From positions 2,790,001-2,854,000 of the forward strand of contig JAWQUS010000002.1 in NCBI GenBank assembly GCA_036365455.1: a DNA stretch of 64,000 nucleotides, given 5' to 3'. The notes beneath the pieces are model-generated. The model had not been told where the DNA came from, ran no database searches, and was given only the letters and a program-made list of their open reading frames with translations. The translations under genes and the position numbers were made by a program. This DNA is from Macrosoma leucophasiata. Its lineage: Eukaryota; Arthropoda; Insecta; Lepidoptera; Hedylidae. Positions 29,475 through 44,400 of the stretch are shown one piece after another (the stretch's first letter is position 1; every line of letters begins with the position of its first letter).

Positions 29475-32400
29475 TTAACTCTTATCAAGTTTGCGGACGA
29501 TGCCGGGGGGAGGGGAAGTGAGGACTTTCCGCGAAAGCCTCACCTGCCCCGACACCGGATCCCGGCCGAAGTACTTCACTTGGATCTCCGAGCCCACGTC
29601 TAAGCCAAGCACTGATGGGTGCATTATCTGTGGAGGAAACACTTGACAAATTAAGGTACTTCAAATCTAATAAATCATGAATGAGATCATTAAGAACATT
29701 TCTCATTTCATCACCACTACTACTACGCTGAGGTCCTGGGTTCGATTCCCGGGTAGGGGTTTATCAGAGATAATGGTGTAAAGTCCTTTATCTCTGGTTC
29801 TATTGGGATTTTTCCATTTTCTGGAAATTTCCCAGTACCTCGAACTTTGGTAATGTGCCCGGAGATGTCAGGCTCGCCACCTGTTACATGGGCCAAAAAC
29901 GTAACCGGCGAATCGTGGGTGTTTGCATGTATGTTTTGAATGCGACCCGGTTAGTCCAGCGGTGTGAGATGACCGTTTCATTCGTAGGGTCGCGGGTTCG
30001 ATCCCCGCACCGGGACAAATATTTGTATGGCCTACAGATATTTGTTTCGGGTCTGGGTGTTTGTGTATGTGTTGTGTGTGTACAACGGCACCCACGACAC
30101 AGGTTTAACCTACTGTGGGGCTGGGAGTGTAAGCGTAAAAAAAAATGCATGCATTTACCTCTGCCTACCCCTTCGGGGATTACAGGCGTGAAGTTATGTT
30201 TTTAAGAACATTTCCATTTTTTTTGTCTTAATAAATAAAGAGGCACTAGTAGCGATACTTATGACTCCATCCTTATGTCATATATGTATAATCCAATATT
30301 ATGTCAATGACTATGTTAAAGGAGATTGACCAATTTTGTATGAAAGTGGGCGAACTCTCATACAAAATTAGTCAATCTCCATTCTTGCGTCTCGACGGGA
30401 TTAATAATCGAGGCGTTTGAGAGTGCGCATTATTCCCCGTTACATGTTGTATATTCACTTACCATCAATGTTAACTGTTTTTCAGTTTGCCGCTTCATGA
30501 TAATACAAAGTGAGACATTTATATGATGAATTTGAGCTAAGTCAAAGCTAAGGTACTGTACAAATTGATACTAGTGATTATACAAGACAAATAGTAAACA
30601 TGAATAATTTATTCCGTTGAATATCGATAATAAAGCAATCAATTGTTGAAATCGATTTTATTTCAAAGTCATAAGGGTCCTAAAATGACCAGTGTCCAAC
30701 GCAAAAAAGTAAATAATACAATGGTGTTGACATTGGCAGCTTGCTTATTGGTATGTGATAGGCAGTTCACTACAAGTCTGTTTTTTTTCGCCGCGGACCA
30801 AATTGATAATTAATAAATAGTTTATTCATGACCATAGATACAGAGTCTTTCAGTCGTAAACATATTGAATTTCACATTTCTTTAAATTAATGAATATCCA
30901 CATGGAAGATGACGATGATTAAATGCTTCCATGAGGAATATGATGAGATGGCTCCAGTAACGCGATGGGGACTTTACTAGGAGTTTTTACGAAGTTTTGG
31001 AGTCAATACGAAAAATCACTTTTCACTTCATAATATCACTTTCTTACTCTCGTGAACGTTGTCGAGTGCTTTATAATAAAAATCCCACCATTTTTACACA
31101 TAAATACGCGACTATACACAAACTTCGAAAATAATATCACGCAGCGACACAGCTCTTTTCCGCGTTCCCGCCAAAACTCCCGGACCAAATTGACATAAGC
31201 TGTGTGGCTAGGTTTTTGGGAATCATTAATAGTGATGTACCACTACCGTAACTTTACGTAATTTACAATCTAGTATCGTTTTTCAGTAATAATTTTTATT
31301 TTATTCAGGAGAACAAACAGTCTTATTTGCTTACAAACAATCTTAATTAAATTGCATCACGCTATTTATAAGTTTCCGTATTTGGACATCTAAGGAATTG
31401 AATATTGTTTCATAACAGTAACAAAAACAGAACACAAAAAAAAACAACATCAATAATAAAAGAAAATTTAGTGCAACTTAGTACGTTTACTGCTCCTAGC
31501 CTTTTAATTTACATTATATCTTAATAATATTTTACACTGCGCTAGTAAAGAAGAAATGGTAAAGACGACTTATTGCATGTCAAACCAGTGCCTAAAGAGA
31601 CCCCTCTTAACATTTTGAGGTTTATACAAATATTAGGTAATTCCAAAATGTGTCTTTTAAATTTAAGCATGTGGCGACATCCGTAATGTACCTATAAGCA
31701 TGCCTATATAATGTACCTGTATGGTTAATGTATAGATATGATAAATGCATAAATGCAACACACTTATTTTTTTAAGTCTTATTCATAAAAAACGCTAATA
31801 GAAGGTTAATGGCATTCATTAGTTAAAATGCTCCATAAGCCTATCAAACGTTCTATAAAATTGTTTATTTATAAACGTTCTATAAACCTTCCATAGTTGA
31901 AATTCTGCTAATAGACAAAATGTTGCCAGTGCAAGGAATTCAGTGGACAAATGGATCCAACAAGAGATCAAACACGCCAAGTTGTTTACAAATTACGTGT
32001 GAAAATGACCTTATTTCGAATAAAAGGAAAAAAATCAACGTCACAGGTGACATAAAGTCATGCTTTAAAAATCGCGCGCACTTCCTAGCTTCGTTCCACT
32101 AATCCGCAACGACCGCGACCAAGACCGCTGAAATTGTCGTTTTGGTGAAAACACAAAATCGATCGGATCGAAAAGCGATCGGAGTGGAGGCAATGCGGTC
32201 GCGAACAGTGACGTTATTTATGACGTCAAATGACCGCTCGCGACGACCACGGGCCTCAGGTGGAACAATACAAAGGGCGTTACGGTCGTTGTGGTCGATT
32301 AATGGAACGCGCCCAATGTCAATTTCAACAATCAGCTGTTGAATGTCGACCATCTTTTGTCCTTATAGCACTGTTATATTAGGGTTCTGGCCTCTATAAC

Positions 32401-35400
32401 TTTATAGTGGGTTTATAGGGTGCTTTAGCGCTAAAATTCTATTATGAATAACGTTTTTCTTAAAGCATACTATAGCGAGCTCTTAGAGGTGTTATAACTT
32501 TTTATGAATAAGACCTAAGTCTATAAATCTTAATAATGACATGCAAATTAATAATCAGAATCAGGTAATGACTCCGTACGTGAATGTGCCGAATCGTCAG
32601 AGTCATCACCTACTTCAATAATAAATCAGTCGGTAATTTCGTCGACAATATGGCCTAGAGTACACATTTTTTCTCAACTTCATTTATTAGGTACATGTTT
32701 AATCATTTTTCCTGCGCTGGGGAGCTACTAGACACTAGACGAAGTCACACATTCGGTTTTCTTCGGCGTTTCGGCTGGAGATTCTGTTTACTTTTCGGTG
32801 TGTACATTATGAATGCGTACAAATACGCGTTCATTATCATGTTTTTTGCCCGTGAAATCGCATTTCGGAGGTTGAAGGACGAATGCCGTGTATTGAAAAT
32901 GGCGCCGTTTTTTCGTTTTTATGCAATTGATGGCTACAGTACATAGACCTATTTCTTGTGTAGTTCCTGTTAAAAACTTGTTATTGCGTATTCTTCAACA
33001 ACAAATAAATAATTGTCGTGTTTACTTAGTGCAATAAGTAGTTTAAATTAAATCTGTGATACTCCGTAGTAACCATAATTTTAAAAGATTTGTCTAGTGT
33101 CAAATAATAATAAAATTATGTGGTTAAGTAAAAAGTAACGATTCATAAAACCGGTATCGTACAACACTAATACTAGAAAGCTGGTATCATTATTTTGGAA
33201 ATTGACATTTGCATGTGTCAATTTAGTCCGTTGCCAAAAAAAAACAGACTTTACAAAATGATTTATTTATTTATTTAATCTTTATTGCCACAATATACAT
33301 AATATATGAGCGAATGGCGGATTTAACGCTAAAATGATTTATTAACTTTAAAAAATATCTTGTGAATCCCCATTTGTTATAAAGTAGAAAAAATGTGTGT
33401 GAAATCTTTCCAAACAACAATTTTCTACATACAAGTTGGTAAGACGCAATCAGGACGGCTTTTGGTCATTCTCCTTTTTAGGCAGCCCGTTGCAAAATAT
33501 GGATTTTAATTTATTAACAGTTACCTTTCTATGATCCAATTGTGAATTATGCAGCAACGCTGGGGCCATCCCCGGGTACAAAGTGACCAGGACTCCAATG
33601 TCGCGCATCTCGACCACCTTGGCGGTGTAGATGGCCCCAAACTCCAGCTCGGGGGTCCGCTCTGATGACAACCAGGAGGCTATCCTGGCGCGACCCTCCT
33701 CCATCGCCGCTTGTGATGGTGCGAACACGCTGTATTTAGTTTCGTCTATCGGACTAACCTGTGACATTGTAATAGCGTTGGTAAGTATGTTACAAGTGAA
33801 ATAGACTGTGTGATTTAAAACAAAGGGCTATCTAAAAATGTCACCTATGGTCCCATCCGAACACCAGCGCTGTAGTGCCAACTATAGCAATCAGCTGAGA
33901 TGGGTACCATTTTTTGGTCTTACACATGCATCATACCATTGCGTTAATTAAATTGTCTTCTTTGTTTTTATAATTTTTTTTTATTACGTAACTTCACGCC
34001 CGTAATCCCCGAAGGGGTAGGCAGAGGTAAATGCATGCATTCAAGCATACATGCAAACACCCACGATTCGCCGGTTACGTTTTGGCCCATGTAACAGGTG
34101 GCGAGCCTGTTGACATCTCCGGGCACATTACCAAACTGAGGTAGTGGGAAATTTCTAGAAAATGGAAAAATCCCAATAGAACCAATGACTCATTATCCTA
34201 CCCGGGAATCGAACCCAGGACCTCAGCGTAGTAGTAGTGGCCTGCTACCACTAGGCTACCGAGGCAGTTAAGTTTAGTTAATTATTTTTTTTATTATTAT
34301 TTTTATTTAGGTACCTACTTAGTGATGTATTGTGTGTATCAAAGAATAAACTATTTATTTCTTTCCTTCTTCCTATTCTCTTATCATTAAGATAAGACAA
34401 AAAAGAGACAGTTACTCGTATTAAAAATATCCGTAAAGAAGACAATGTAAAGAATCCTGTATTTACCTATTATGGAAATTACAACCAAATGTATTTATTA
34501 ATATACATCAGTTTTTTATAATGTTTCATATTATTGATTTTTTTACAGAAAAATTTAACTTTAGGCTGGAGTTGAACCCGCGACCACTGGATTCTCTAGC
34601 CCAGCCACTCTCCCAACTCAAATCCACACCTGAGTGGCCTAGTGCAAGATTTGATTTACTCTTACGCGATCGCGATCGGAAATCTCGCACTAGGCACTCT
34701 GACAGTGCCGGATAAAGCCGGTGCGGGGCCCGTAGCAAATGTGACCATGGGGCCCTAGAGTTACATTGCCTACTGAAATTTAGGATGTAAATAAAACAAC
34801 ATTTACGAAAAGGAATCGAAAACAAATGACAAAGCCAGAAATTATATAGAACTTTGACCCACTTGAAAACAGTTATTTACCAGCACGGCAAATACCTCTT
34901 TTTGCTGAGATTTAATCACTGATTACTTACACACACATTTAATCACTTTTAAACTTGTAGTTTGTGTGTAAACTTAAGACATGTCATGCATGGCACGGCC
35001 GCAGTAATACACATTTGGTAAAGTACACACAGTAAGGCAAAAGACATGGTCCATACAGCCTGGAAGTATAAAATTATTCTGATTTCTGCAAAACTTTACG
35101 TTGAGTATAAATAAAGTATTTTATATTTAAAGAACAGTTCTTTGATGTAAGTACCTAGGTTTGTTGTTGCTATTTTATTTAAGTACAATCGTTTTTCGGG
35201 TAGATCGAAAATCTATGACAGTAGTAATGTTGACCGATACCTACATTGTCAACGTTTCAATAGTAAACACAGCGTTTGTAATTATTTAAAAATAATGTTA
35301 TATTAATTACATATACGAAAATAATATGTTTGGATTAAAACTAACTTTGAGGGATTAAAACTTGAGTTAGAACGTTTTAAAGTACTTCATTGTTATTTTG

Positions 35401-38400
35401 AGTAACGCAATTGATTGCGATTCTAATTAGGAACAAACATATTCAAGACTTTTTTAACGTAATTATTAACCTCAAGTTATACAGAAAAAAGATTTATTAA
35501 CTAAGAATTCTATTTTCATAACATAGTTTTTCTTTAATTTACATTTCGTGTAAATGGTGGGTCACAATCTGTCATTGTCATTTAGGGGAATCCCCTTGTA
35601 AGTATTGCGGTATTGCCAACTTGCAACATAATAATATAGGTACCTATATAATTAGTGTAGTGTAATAATTAGTCAACGCTCCCTTTGAGAATAGCTAAGG
35701 TGTATTTGTTTTTTTTTTTTACGTATTTGTGTTTTTTTTTTGGGTACAGGCACGGGGCCCCTAATAGCGCGGGGCCCGTAGCATTTGCTACTCCTGCTAT
35801 ATGGCTAATCCGGCACTGCACTCTGACTGTCGAATTTTTCCTTCACATTTATTGTATTGCCTTGGAGTGGCAGTAGGCATTTGTTTTACAGTTTCAGAAA
35901 GTAAATTCACCTTCTTGGTTGTGAAACGAAACATTTTATAATTAAAATGACCATCTTTCTACATTCCCTTTGAATGTTGCAGAAGCTTTTCACCTGCAAC
36001 ATACGTTATATGCCTCACTTACTTGTACGCCTGTCTCCAAGTACAACCGCTTCAAGTTAGTACCGCCGATGCCTAGCAGTTTAGACCTCTTGTGGAGTTC
36101 CACCTCCAATTCTTCTGTCACTGGCATGTTGTCTTTGCGTCCTTGTCTGTAAAAATATCTAGAAAATTGTAATGGTTGTTTCCCCAACAGTAAAAGGATT
36201 GTTTTTATATTATTTCGCATTAACACATGCTTGTGAAATATATTTTATTTTTAAAGAAAAAGTTGGTAATAGATGGCGCTGCTGCTACCATAAAGCAATG
36301 CAATAGATGTGAAGGAAAGATTTGACAAATCGGGCAGGGCTTCAGTAGCTCAATTGGAAGAGCGGCTGGACTAGATTCCCAGTAGGTCGCGAGTTCGAGT
36401 CTCGCCTGAAGTCATATTTTTCTTTCCATTTTTCTTTAAAAATAAAATATATTTCACAAGCATGTGTTAATGCGAAATAATATAAAAACAATTATTAAGG
36501 GTAAAAGCGACTTCTTTACGATATTCAATAAACTGAAAAGTCTATTATATCGGTTGCCTAACTAGCATAGTTGGTAATAGATGGCGCTGCTGCTACCATA
36601 AAGCAATGCAATAGATGTGAAGGAAAGATTTGACAAATCGGGCAGGGCTTCAGTAGCTCAATTGGAAGAGCGGCTGGACTAGATTCCCAGTAGGTCGCGA
36701 GTTCGAGTCTCGCCTGAAGTCATATTTTTCTTTCCATTTTTCTTTAAAAATAAAATATATTTCACAAGCATGTGTTAATGCGAAATAATATAAAAACAAT
36801 TATTAAGGGTAAAAGCGACTTCTTTACGATATTCAATAAACTGAAAAGTCTATTATATCGGTTGCCTAACTAGCATAGTTGGTAATAGATGGCGCTGCTG
36901 CTACCATAAAGCAATGCAATAGATGTGAAGGAAAGATTTGACAAATCGGGCAGGACTTCAATAGCTCAATTGGAAGAGCGGCTGGACTAGATTCCCAGTA
37001 AGTCGCGAGTTCGAGTCTCGCCTGAAGTCATATTTTTCTTTCCATTTTTCTTTAAAAATAAAAGTAAAAGGATTTTTTGTTTTGACTACTAAGGTAACCC
37101 GCTCGAAGAAGCGCGCATGGCCCCGCGGCTGGAGTAGGTCGCAAGTGATCTAAGTTAAGCGACACGGGCGCGGTCGGGTGTGTGATAGGTGACCGCTAAT
37201 GGCAAATAAATAATGCGCGTTTCCGCCGTCCGCCGTCGGTCCCGTTTGCTATCGATAGATAGCAGTCGTTAAACCTAGTCGCAGGCCTTATGGGCAGTTT
37301 AGCCACTAACCCGTATCTCCACCAATCCGCATTGGAGCAGCGTGGTGGAGCAAGCTCCAGGCCTCCTCCCAAGAAGGGAAGAGACTTGTGCCCAGCAGTG
37401 GGACGTATCAAGGGTTGCCATTATTTACTAAGGAATTAAAACTTTAGTGCAACCGAACCTTAACCTCTCCTATCATGCGCGATCGGAATCTATCAAAGTT
37501 TGCATGCCGAATTGTCAAAATTATCATATTTCGCACTTCCGGACTTACGACCGGAACCTATTTCTTAAAAATGCGCATAAAAATATCTAGACCACCTATC
37601 GTGATGACTTCAACGACAATGACTACTTGCTAAATAAATTTCCTCTTATTCATAAACGTACGTTAGATACGTTTTATCTATAGAATGCTTTGTCTTTGTC
37701 AGTTGCATTGTCAAATGTGCAGGATAGAAAAAGACAAAGGTGCGATTAGCAACACTTTAGCTAAAATACGTTTATATGAATAAAGGGTATTGGAGGTATT
37801 TATATTAAAGGGTCTTTATAAATATAACAATCTCACATTTCAAATAAATAACATAATCACGAAAAATAAAAATGCTACTTTAAATGCGATCCTAGTAGTA
37901 TTTTTTTCGATATTATTATTATTATTATCCACTACTACTACGCTGAGGTCCTGGGTTCGATTCCCGGGTAGGGGGTTATCAGAGATAATGGTGAAAAAGC
38001 CTTTATCTCTGGTTCTATTGGGATTTTTCCATTTTCTGGAAATTTCCCAGTACCTCAAAGTTTGGTAATGTGCCCGGAGATGTCAACAGGCTCGCCACCT
38101 GTTACATGGGCCAAAACGTAACCGGCGAATCGTGGGTGTTTGCATGTATGCTTGAATGCATGCATTTACCTCTGCCTACCCCTTCGGGGATTACAGGCGT
38201 GAAGTTACGTATTATTATTATATACTCTTTATTGCACAGATTATAACAAGAAAAATACAAAAATCAATACTTCATAAAATAAGAGCACAATAGGCAGTCT
38301 TATCGCTTAAAGCGATCTCTTCCAGACAACCTAGTATGAAAGAGATACGAACAATACAGGGGTGTACATACTGAGCAAAGTTAAAAATAAATTACATTTA

Positions 38401-41400
38401 ACAATTTCTTACAACTACGGCATTATAATTACATTATTTTATTACATATTATACAATGTGGATAAAACTAAAGTATTAGTATTTGAAAGAGATGAACAGA
38501 GAACAAATGCAAGGGTAGTAGTAGATGATGCAGTGTTAGAACAGGTTGATGAAATTGTATATCTTGGATGTGCTTTTAGCAAGGATGGTAGGTACACCAC
38601 TGACATAGAAAGAAGAGTGCTTGCTGGGAATTGCGTGAATGGAGCGTTGGGTAAGCTGCTAGAATCTAAACATCTCAGCCAGCGGGCTCGACTAGCCGTA
38701 CATAATGCTGTACTTACTCCAACGCTTTTATATGGAAGCGAGAGCTGGGTATGCAGGAAAGAGCATGAAAGTAAGTTGAACGCGGTCGAGATGAGATCTT
38801 TGCGCAAGATCTGCGGTGTATCACTCACCGATCGCGTTCGTAATGAAGATGTAAGAAAGAGACTTTGTGTGAATGATAGTATCGGTGTAAAAATGAAAAA
38901 AGGCATGCTCCGATGGTTCGGGCATATAGAAAGAATGTCGAATGAGCGAATGACTAAACAGATATACAATGCGAATGTGGATGGTTGCAGAGGCCCAGGA
39001 AGACCAAGGCTGACCTACCATGACCAAATAGGTCGAGTTCTGTCTGATGGTGGGGTCAAAAGTCTTAGGAATCGGCGTGCATGTATGAAGAGAATGATGA
39101 AGGTAGACGAGGCACGAGAGGTTTGTCAGAACCGGGATGTCTGGCGCTCTACACTCTCTGCCTACCCCGTTAGGGACCTGGCGTGAAGATACATACATAT
39201 TATACAATTTACTGGTGGTAGAGCTCCAGTGACGGAGCTCGCGGGCGTAGGCACCACCGCATTACCTAATATACTTGCCGCTAAATGGTAGTGTTCAACA
39301 CTATCGTGTTCCGGTCAGGTGGTAATGTACGGCCCTGTAATTTCCGGCACAGAGGCATAAGACCTTAGGCCTCAGGAGTGGTAACGCATCTGCATTTTGA
39401 CCTTGGTCTTTGTGTGGGTGTCTATAGGCTGCAGTCATCACTTAACATCAATGTGAACTGCATGCTTGTTTACCACTATCATTACATAAAAAAAAAAAAA
39501 AAAAAATAGTAACTAATGATATTCAAAAATTTTATTAATAAATAGATTTAAAATATATACTTGCACATATACAAAATTTAAAACATATGTACTTACATAT
39601 ACTAAATACAATACATACATACATAATAATATACAAAGATAAACATATATATACATACATAAATACATACCTATATCAAATTGAGGAATAAAGAAAAGAT
39701 ATCGGATGACTATTTATGGATCCAAGGTTAGGTAATGGTCCTTTAGACGCTTTTTAATAGACGTCAAGGTTTGAGTTTGGCGGATATGTAGAGGTAAGGA
39801 GTTCCAAAGATTAACAGCTTCGACAGTGAAAGATTTGGCATAGAAAGAAGAAGAGTGAGAAGGCACTACTATGTACTGTTGTGGCATAAATTGTTTAAAT
39901 CATTTAATTTTTTTAATTCATTAAGCAAGTCATGCTTCTCTGTCCTCCAAAACCATTGATTGCGAGGTAATTCCCGAGAATCTTACCTGGGCCTGTCTAT
40001 ACACGAGTTCATAATATCAATGATCCGGGATTTAGCTTCGCAGGCCTTCTGGACTGACTCCATGACCACCTTGAGCGGCAGGCCGGGGACCTTCACGTCG
40101 GCCTGCAGCGCCGTCACCCCCTTCTTCGTCCCCGCCACCTTGAAGTCCATGTCGCCCATGTAGTCTTCAATACCCTGGGGGAATATGAACATTGTTCTAG
40201 GTCAGAGGTTCTCAAACTATTTTTTCTTGTAGACCCCTATCAATTTTTTTCTGGTTTCCGTGGACCCCCCTCCTTTCTACATTTATATCACATTCCCATA
40301 TTTGCAAATTTTATTCACGCCTACGTAGACCCCCATCGAGTCCCATGGACCCCAGGGGGTCTATATGGACCACTTTAGGAATCACTGTTCTAGATGAAGG
40401 CTTCGGAACGTAATACATTTTTCCACTAGTACAGTCAGTCAACCGAGCAATGGCGGTCAAACCATTCCATTAGTAAATAAATAATAAATAAAATACGCTT
40501 ACACTCACAGCCCCACATTAGGTATAAACCTGTGTCGTGGGTGCCGTTGTACACATACAACACATACACAAACACCCAGATCCGAAACAAATATCTGTAG
40601 GCCATACAAATATTTGTCCCGGTGCGGGGATCAAACCCTTCGAATCAAACGGTCATCTCACACCGCTGGACTAACCGGGTCGTCAAAATTAAACATCACA
40701 CTAGCTAGTAGTAATACAATGGGCGGTAGTAAATACAATGTGTCCCAGGGATAAGTGACCGCCCGGCATTTTTCGAATATTTCTACATATTAAGGATAAT
40801 TAAATTCTCTTATGTATACTTACCGGCTTTGGTTTTTTTTAACGATTTTTTATTTTTTTTCGTAAATACGCGTGACGTGCTGCAGTTTTTTACGATATTT
40901 CCTAAGTTCTTACATTTTCTTCATTCTTTTTATTTATTGACTAGCCGACATCATAGTTTATCAATTAAAATGATCAAATATAACTAAAATGTGCTAAAAC
41001 ATTAAAAAAAAAATCATAGTAAATAAAGCTCTTTTTTTCACTTTTTTCACTCTAAAAAATGAGAGGCACTAACAAGTAGGTGCATATGCGATAATAAACT
41101 GGTGTGTTCCCAAAGGAACCGGACATTCAAAACTACCCCAAAAGGAATTCCTATGGCCTCGATCATTTACAATGAAAATGAATGAGTCGGAATAATTGAG
41201 TCGACTGGACAGGGATGGATTTGGAATTAAAAATATTGGGAAAACACAGCCAACACAAATGTATAGAAAAATGGAAAGAAAAATTTGACTTCAGGCGAGA
41301 CTCGAACTCGCGGCCTACTGGGAATCTAGTCCAGCCGCTCTCCCAATTGAGCTACTGAAGTCCTGCCCGATTTGTCAAATCTTTCCTTCACATTTGTTGC

Positions 41401-44400
41401 ATTGCTTTATGGTAGCAGCAGCGCCATCTATTGCCAACTATGCTAGTGGACAATAGATGCATACATAGATAGATAGTATGCTATGCTAGTTTGGCTGAAG
41501 TCAAATTTTTCTTTCCATTTTTCTTTAAAATAAAATATATTTCACAAGCATGTGTTAATGCGAAATAATATAAAACAACAAATGTCCATGATTTGAATGT
41601 CACTGAAGTTTATTGTGCATCGGGGCTAGTTTCTATAATCTTTGAAGACCCCTCTTAGTGTTATTTTGCTTTGGCTATGTTTTTGCCTACATTAAAATAA
41701 ACGACAAGGAGTTTTGGCGGGAACCTTGAAAGAGGCGTATGGTGCTCTTATTTTATTTCATTTTCTTGGTGTATTAAGTTATATTGAATAAAGTTGGTGG
41801 CATTTTGTTTGATATAGGTTTATTACAGTGCTCGTGTATAGTGAAATAGAATAACAGTGCGAAAACACGACCTTTCAGGTCGCCTCCAAAACTTCATTGT
41901 AAATGTTGTGGTAAAGTAGCCATCGCTTTACTCGAATAACTTGATTGTAATTCACTTGACTGACATATTACACTTGATACTTACATATTATACTTGATGA
42001 CTATATTATACTAACTTTTAATATCGTTCTACTTGACATATATTTCAATATGCGTAATAGCGATGCTATAAAACAATAAAAAATTATAAACGACAAACAT
42101 GTGACTCACTAACAAATCAGTGAGGATGCGGTAGTCGGCGAGGTTCCCTTCAGGGTCGGGTCGGGAGACCAGCCCGATGGCGACGCCCGCGGCCGCCGCC
42201 GACAGAGGTACTCCCGCGTCCAATAACGCCAGCGATCCACCGCAAACTGACGCCATGGAACTCGAACCTGCGGGCAAATAAGATAAGATAAGATAAGAAA
42301 CATTTATTTGACACACAGCGAGACACATAAAACAGACATAAATCGTAACAGGTAACAGAGAAAAGACAACACATTTTCTAAAAATTAATACATACCTATA
42401 CACGTAATATGTGTCTCACGGCTGCCAAAAAGGTGTCCTGTTCAGCAAATGTCAGGTACCTTCATATAAAAGATACCTGACGCTGGTTTTCAACAGGACC
42501 CTTAGTGAGTGAACCACGAATGTCAAATTTATAATAAAGGATAGTTGTACTAATACTTATACAAGGTACATACATACGGATATAAAACAGATAATAACAA
42601 ATGATATATATATATTTTTTTTATTTTATAGAAGTGGCAAACAAACATTCAGTTCACATTGATGTTAAGTGATGACTGCAGCCTATAAACACCCACACAA
42701 TGACCAGAAGTCAAAATACAGATGCGTTACCACTCCTGAGGCCTAAGGTGTTATGCCTCTGTGCCGAAAATTACAGAGCCGTGCATTACCACCTGACCGG
42801 AACACGATAGTGCTGAATACTACCATTTAGCGGCAAGTATATTAGGTAATGCGGTGGTGCCTACGCCTGCGAGCTCCGTCACTGGAGCTCTACCACCAGT
42901 AAAAAAAAATAATAATGGCAATCCTTGATACGTCCCACCGCTGGGCACGAGTCTCTCCCCTTCTTGGGAAGAGGAACCTTACTCCACCACGCTGCTCCAA
43001 TGCGGGTTGGTGGAGTTACCGAGTTAGTGTCCAACCCGCTGTCGGATGTTTTCAAACCGCTCATAAGGCCTCCGATAAGATTTAACGAGTCTTTGACCAG
43101 TGTGTGTTGCCAGTGATGACATACGGAACAGAAACGTGGCCGCTCAGTATGGGCCTCATGAGAAGGCTCAAGGTCACTCAGAGAGCAATGGAGAGGGCTA
43201 TGCTCGGAGTTACTCTGCGAGATCGAATCAGAAATGAGGAGATCCGTATGAGGACCAAAGTAACCGACATAGCCCACCGCATAGCGAAACTCAAGTGGCA
43301 GTGGGCAGGGCACATAGCTCGCAGAACTGACGGCCTTTGGGGCAGAAGAGTTCTGGAGTGGCGACCGCGTACCGGAAGACGAAGCGTAGGCAGGCCCCCC
43401 ACGAGGTGGACCGACGACCTGGTGAAGGTCGCGGGCAATCGTTGGATGAGGGCGGCCCAGGACCGTTCGTTGTGGCATTCTTTGGGGGAGGCCTTTGTCC
43501 AGCAGTGGACGTCTTTTGGCTGAAATTATGATAAAAATGCCTGAATTCGATTCGGTTATCGATTCTCAACACCCTACTTTCAGGCTGTGCTTTTATTAAG
43601 TTACACGTTGTATTAAACACGTGGCCAAGTAAGATGATGCTCACCATTGGATTCCAGCACTTCGGCGGTGAGCCTGACGGTGTAGGGCTGGTGGGGCACG
43701 ACGGGCAGCAGGCCGCGCTCGGCGAGGGCCCCGTGCCCCGCCTCGCGCCGCCCCGCGCCCCCCGCCGCCCCTCGACCCACCTCACCCGTCGCATATGACG
43801 GGAACTCGTAGTGCAGGAAGAAGCTCTTCTCTTTGATCCCACTGCGGAAGAATATGAAGTTCTTTGTGAAAAACGCATCAGATTTCGCGCAACAGTACAA
43901 TATTTGTATATATTAGCTAGCTGACTCGGCATACTTGGTATTGCCTCAGATTGAAATAATGTATCAAAGGTTTGATAGATACGGACTATTTGTATAGGAA
44001 AAAGAATTTTTAGAGTTTTCCCAGCAATTATTCGATAAGATAAGATAAATCCGTTCAGCCGTTCTCGAGTTTTAGCGAGACTAACAAACAGCAATTGATT
44101 TTAATTTAAATAGATGAGTCATTTTTGTATTTTTTTTTAGGTGAAAACTTCTTCAGCATTGTTATGATTTGAAAGTCGACGAAACGAAAAAGCGACAGTA
44201 AAAATAGACAGACACATGTTCATAGGCAACGGTGATCACTTTTCTTGTGGTGGCCCAACAGCTTGTCTGTCAACCTTGACATAAAAAAACATGTAAGCAA
44301 ATCACACATTTCTATCAAATTAAATATTCAAAATTTTTCATAAGACACACTGTATCCTATCTGATTTTCGCTTACGTTAAATCTTACGAATTTATGTCTA

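Noticed and set aside
32695..32946. An 83-residue frame in the last PNPT1 intron
   Set aside because: No domain, no splice sites of note and no second copy.
36339..37029. Three functional tRNA genes in the 308-bp array
   Set aside because: The anticodon stem has a mismatch and an extra base, the implied anticodon does not fit the variable loop, and the module occurs dispersed with a conserved tail, as in tRNA-derived repeats.
36261..37063. CRISPR-like regular repeats
   Set aside because: Only three long units with no short repeat-spacer pattern, in an animal gene intron.
43291..44094. A 267-residue minus-strand frame
   Set aside because: It runs antisense through RTE-B and across the PNPT1 exon 43645-43841 in the wrong frame; the exon's true frame gives the PNPase sequence.
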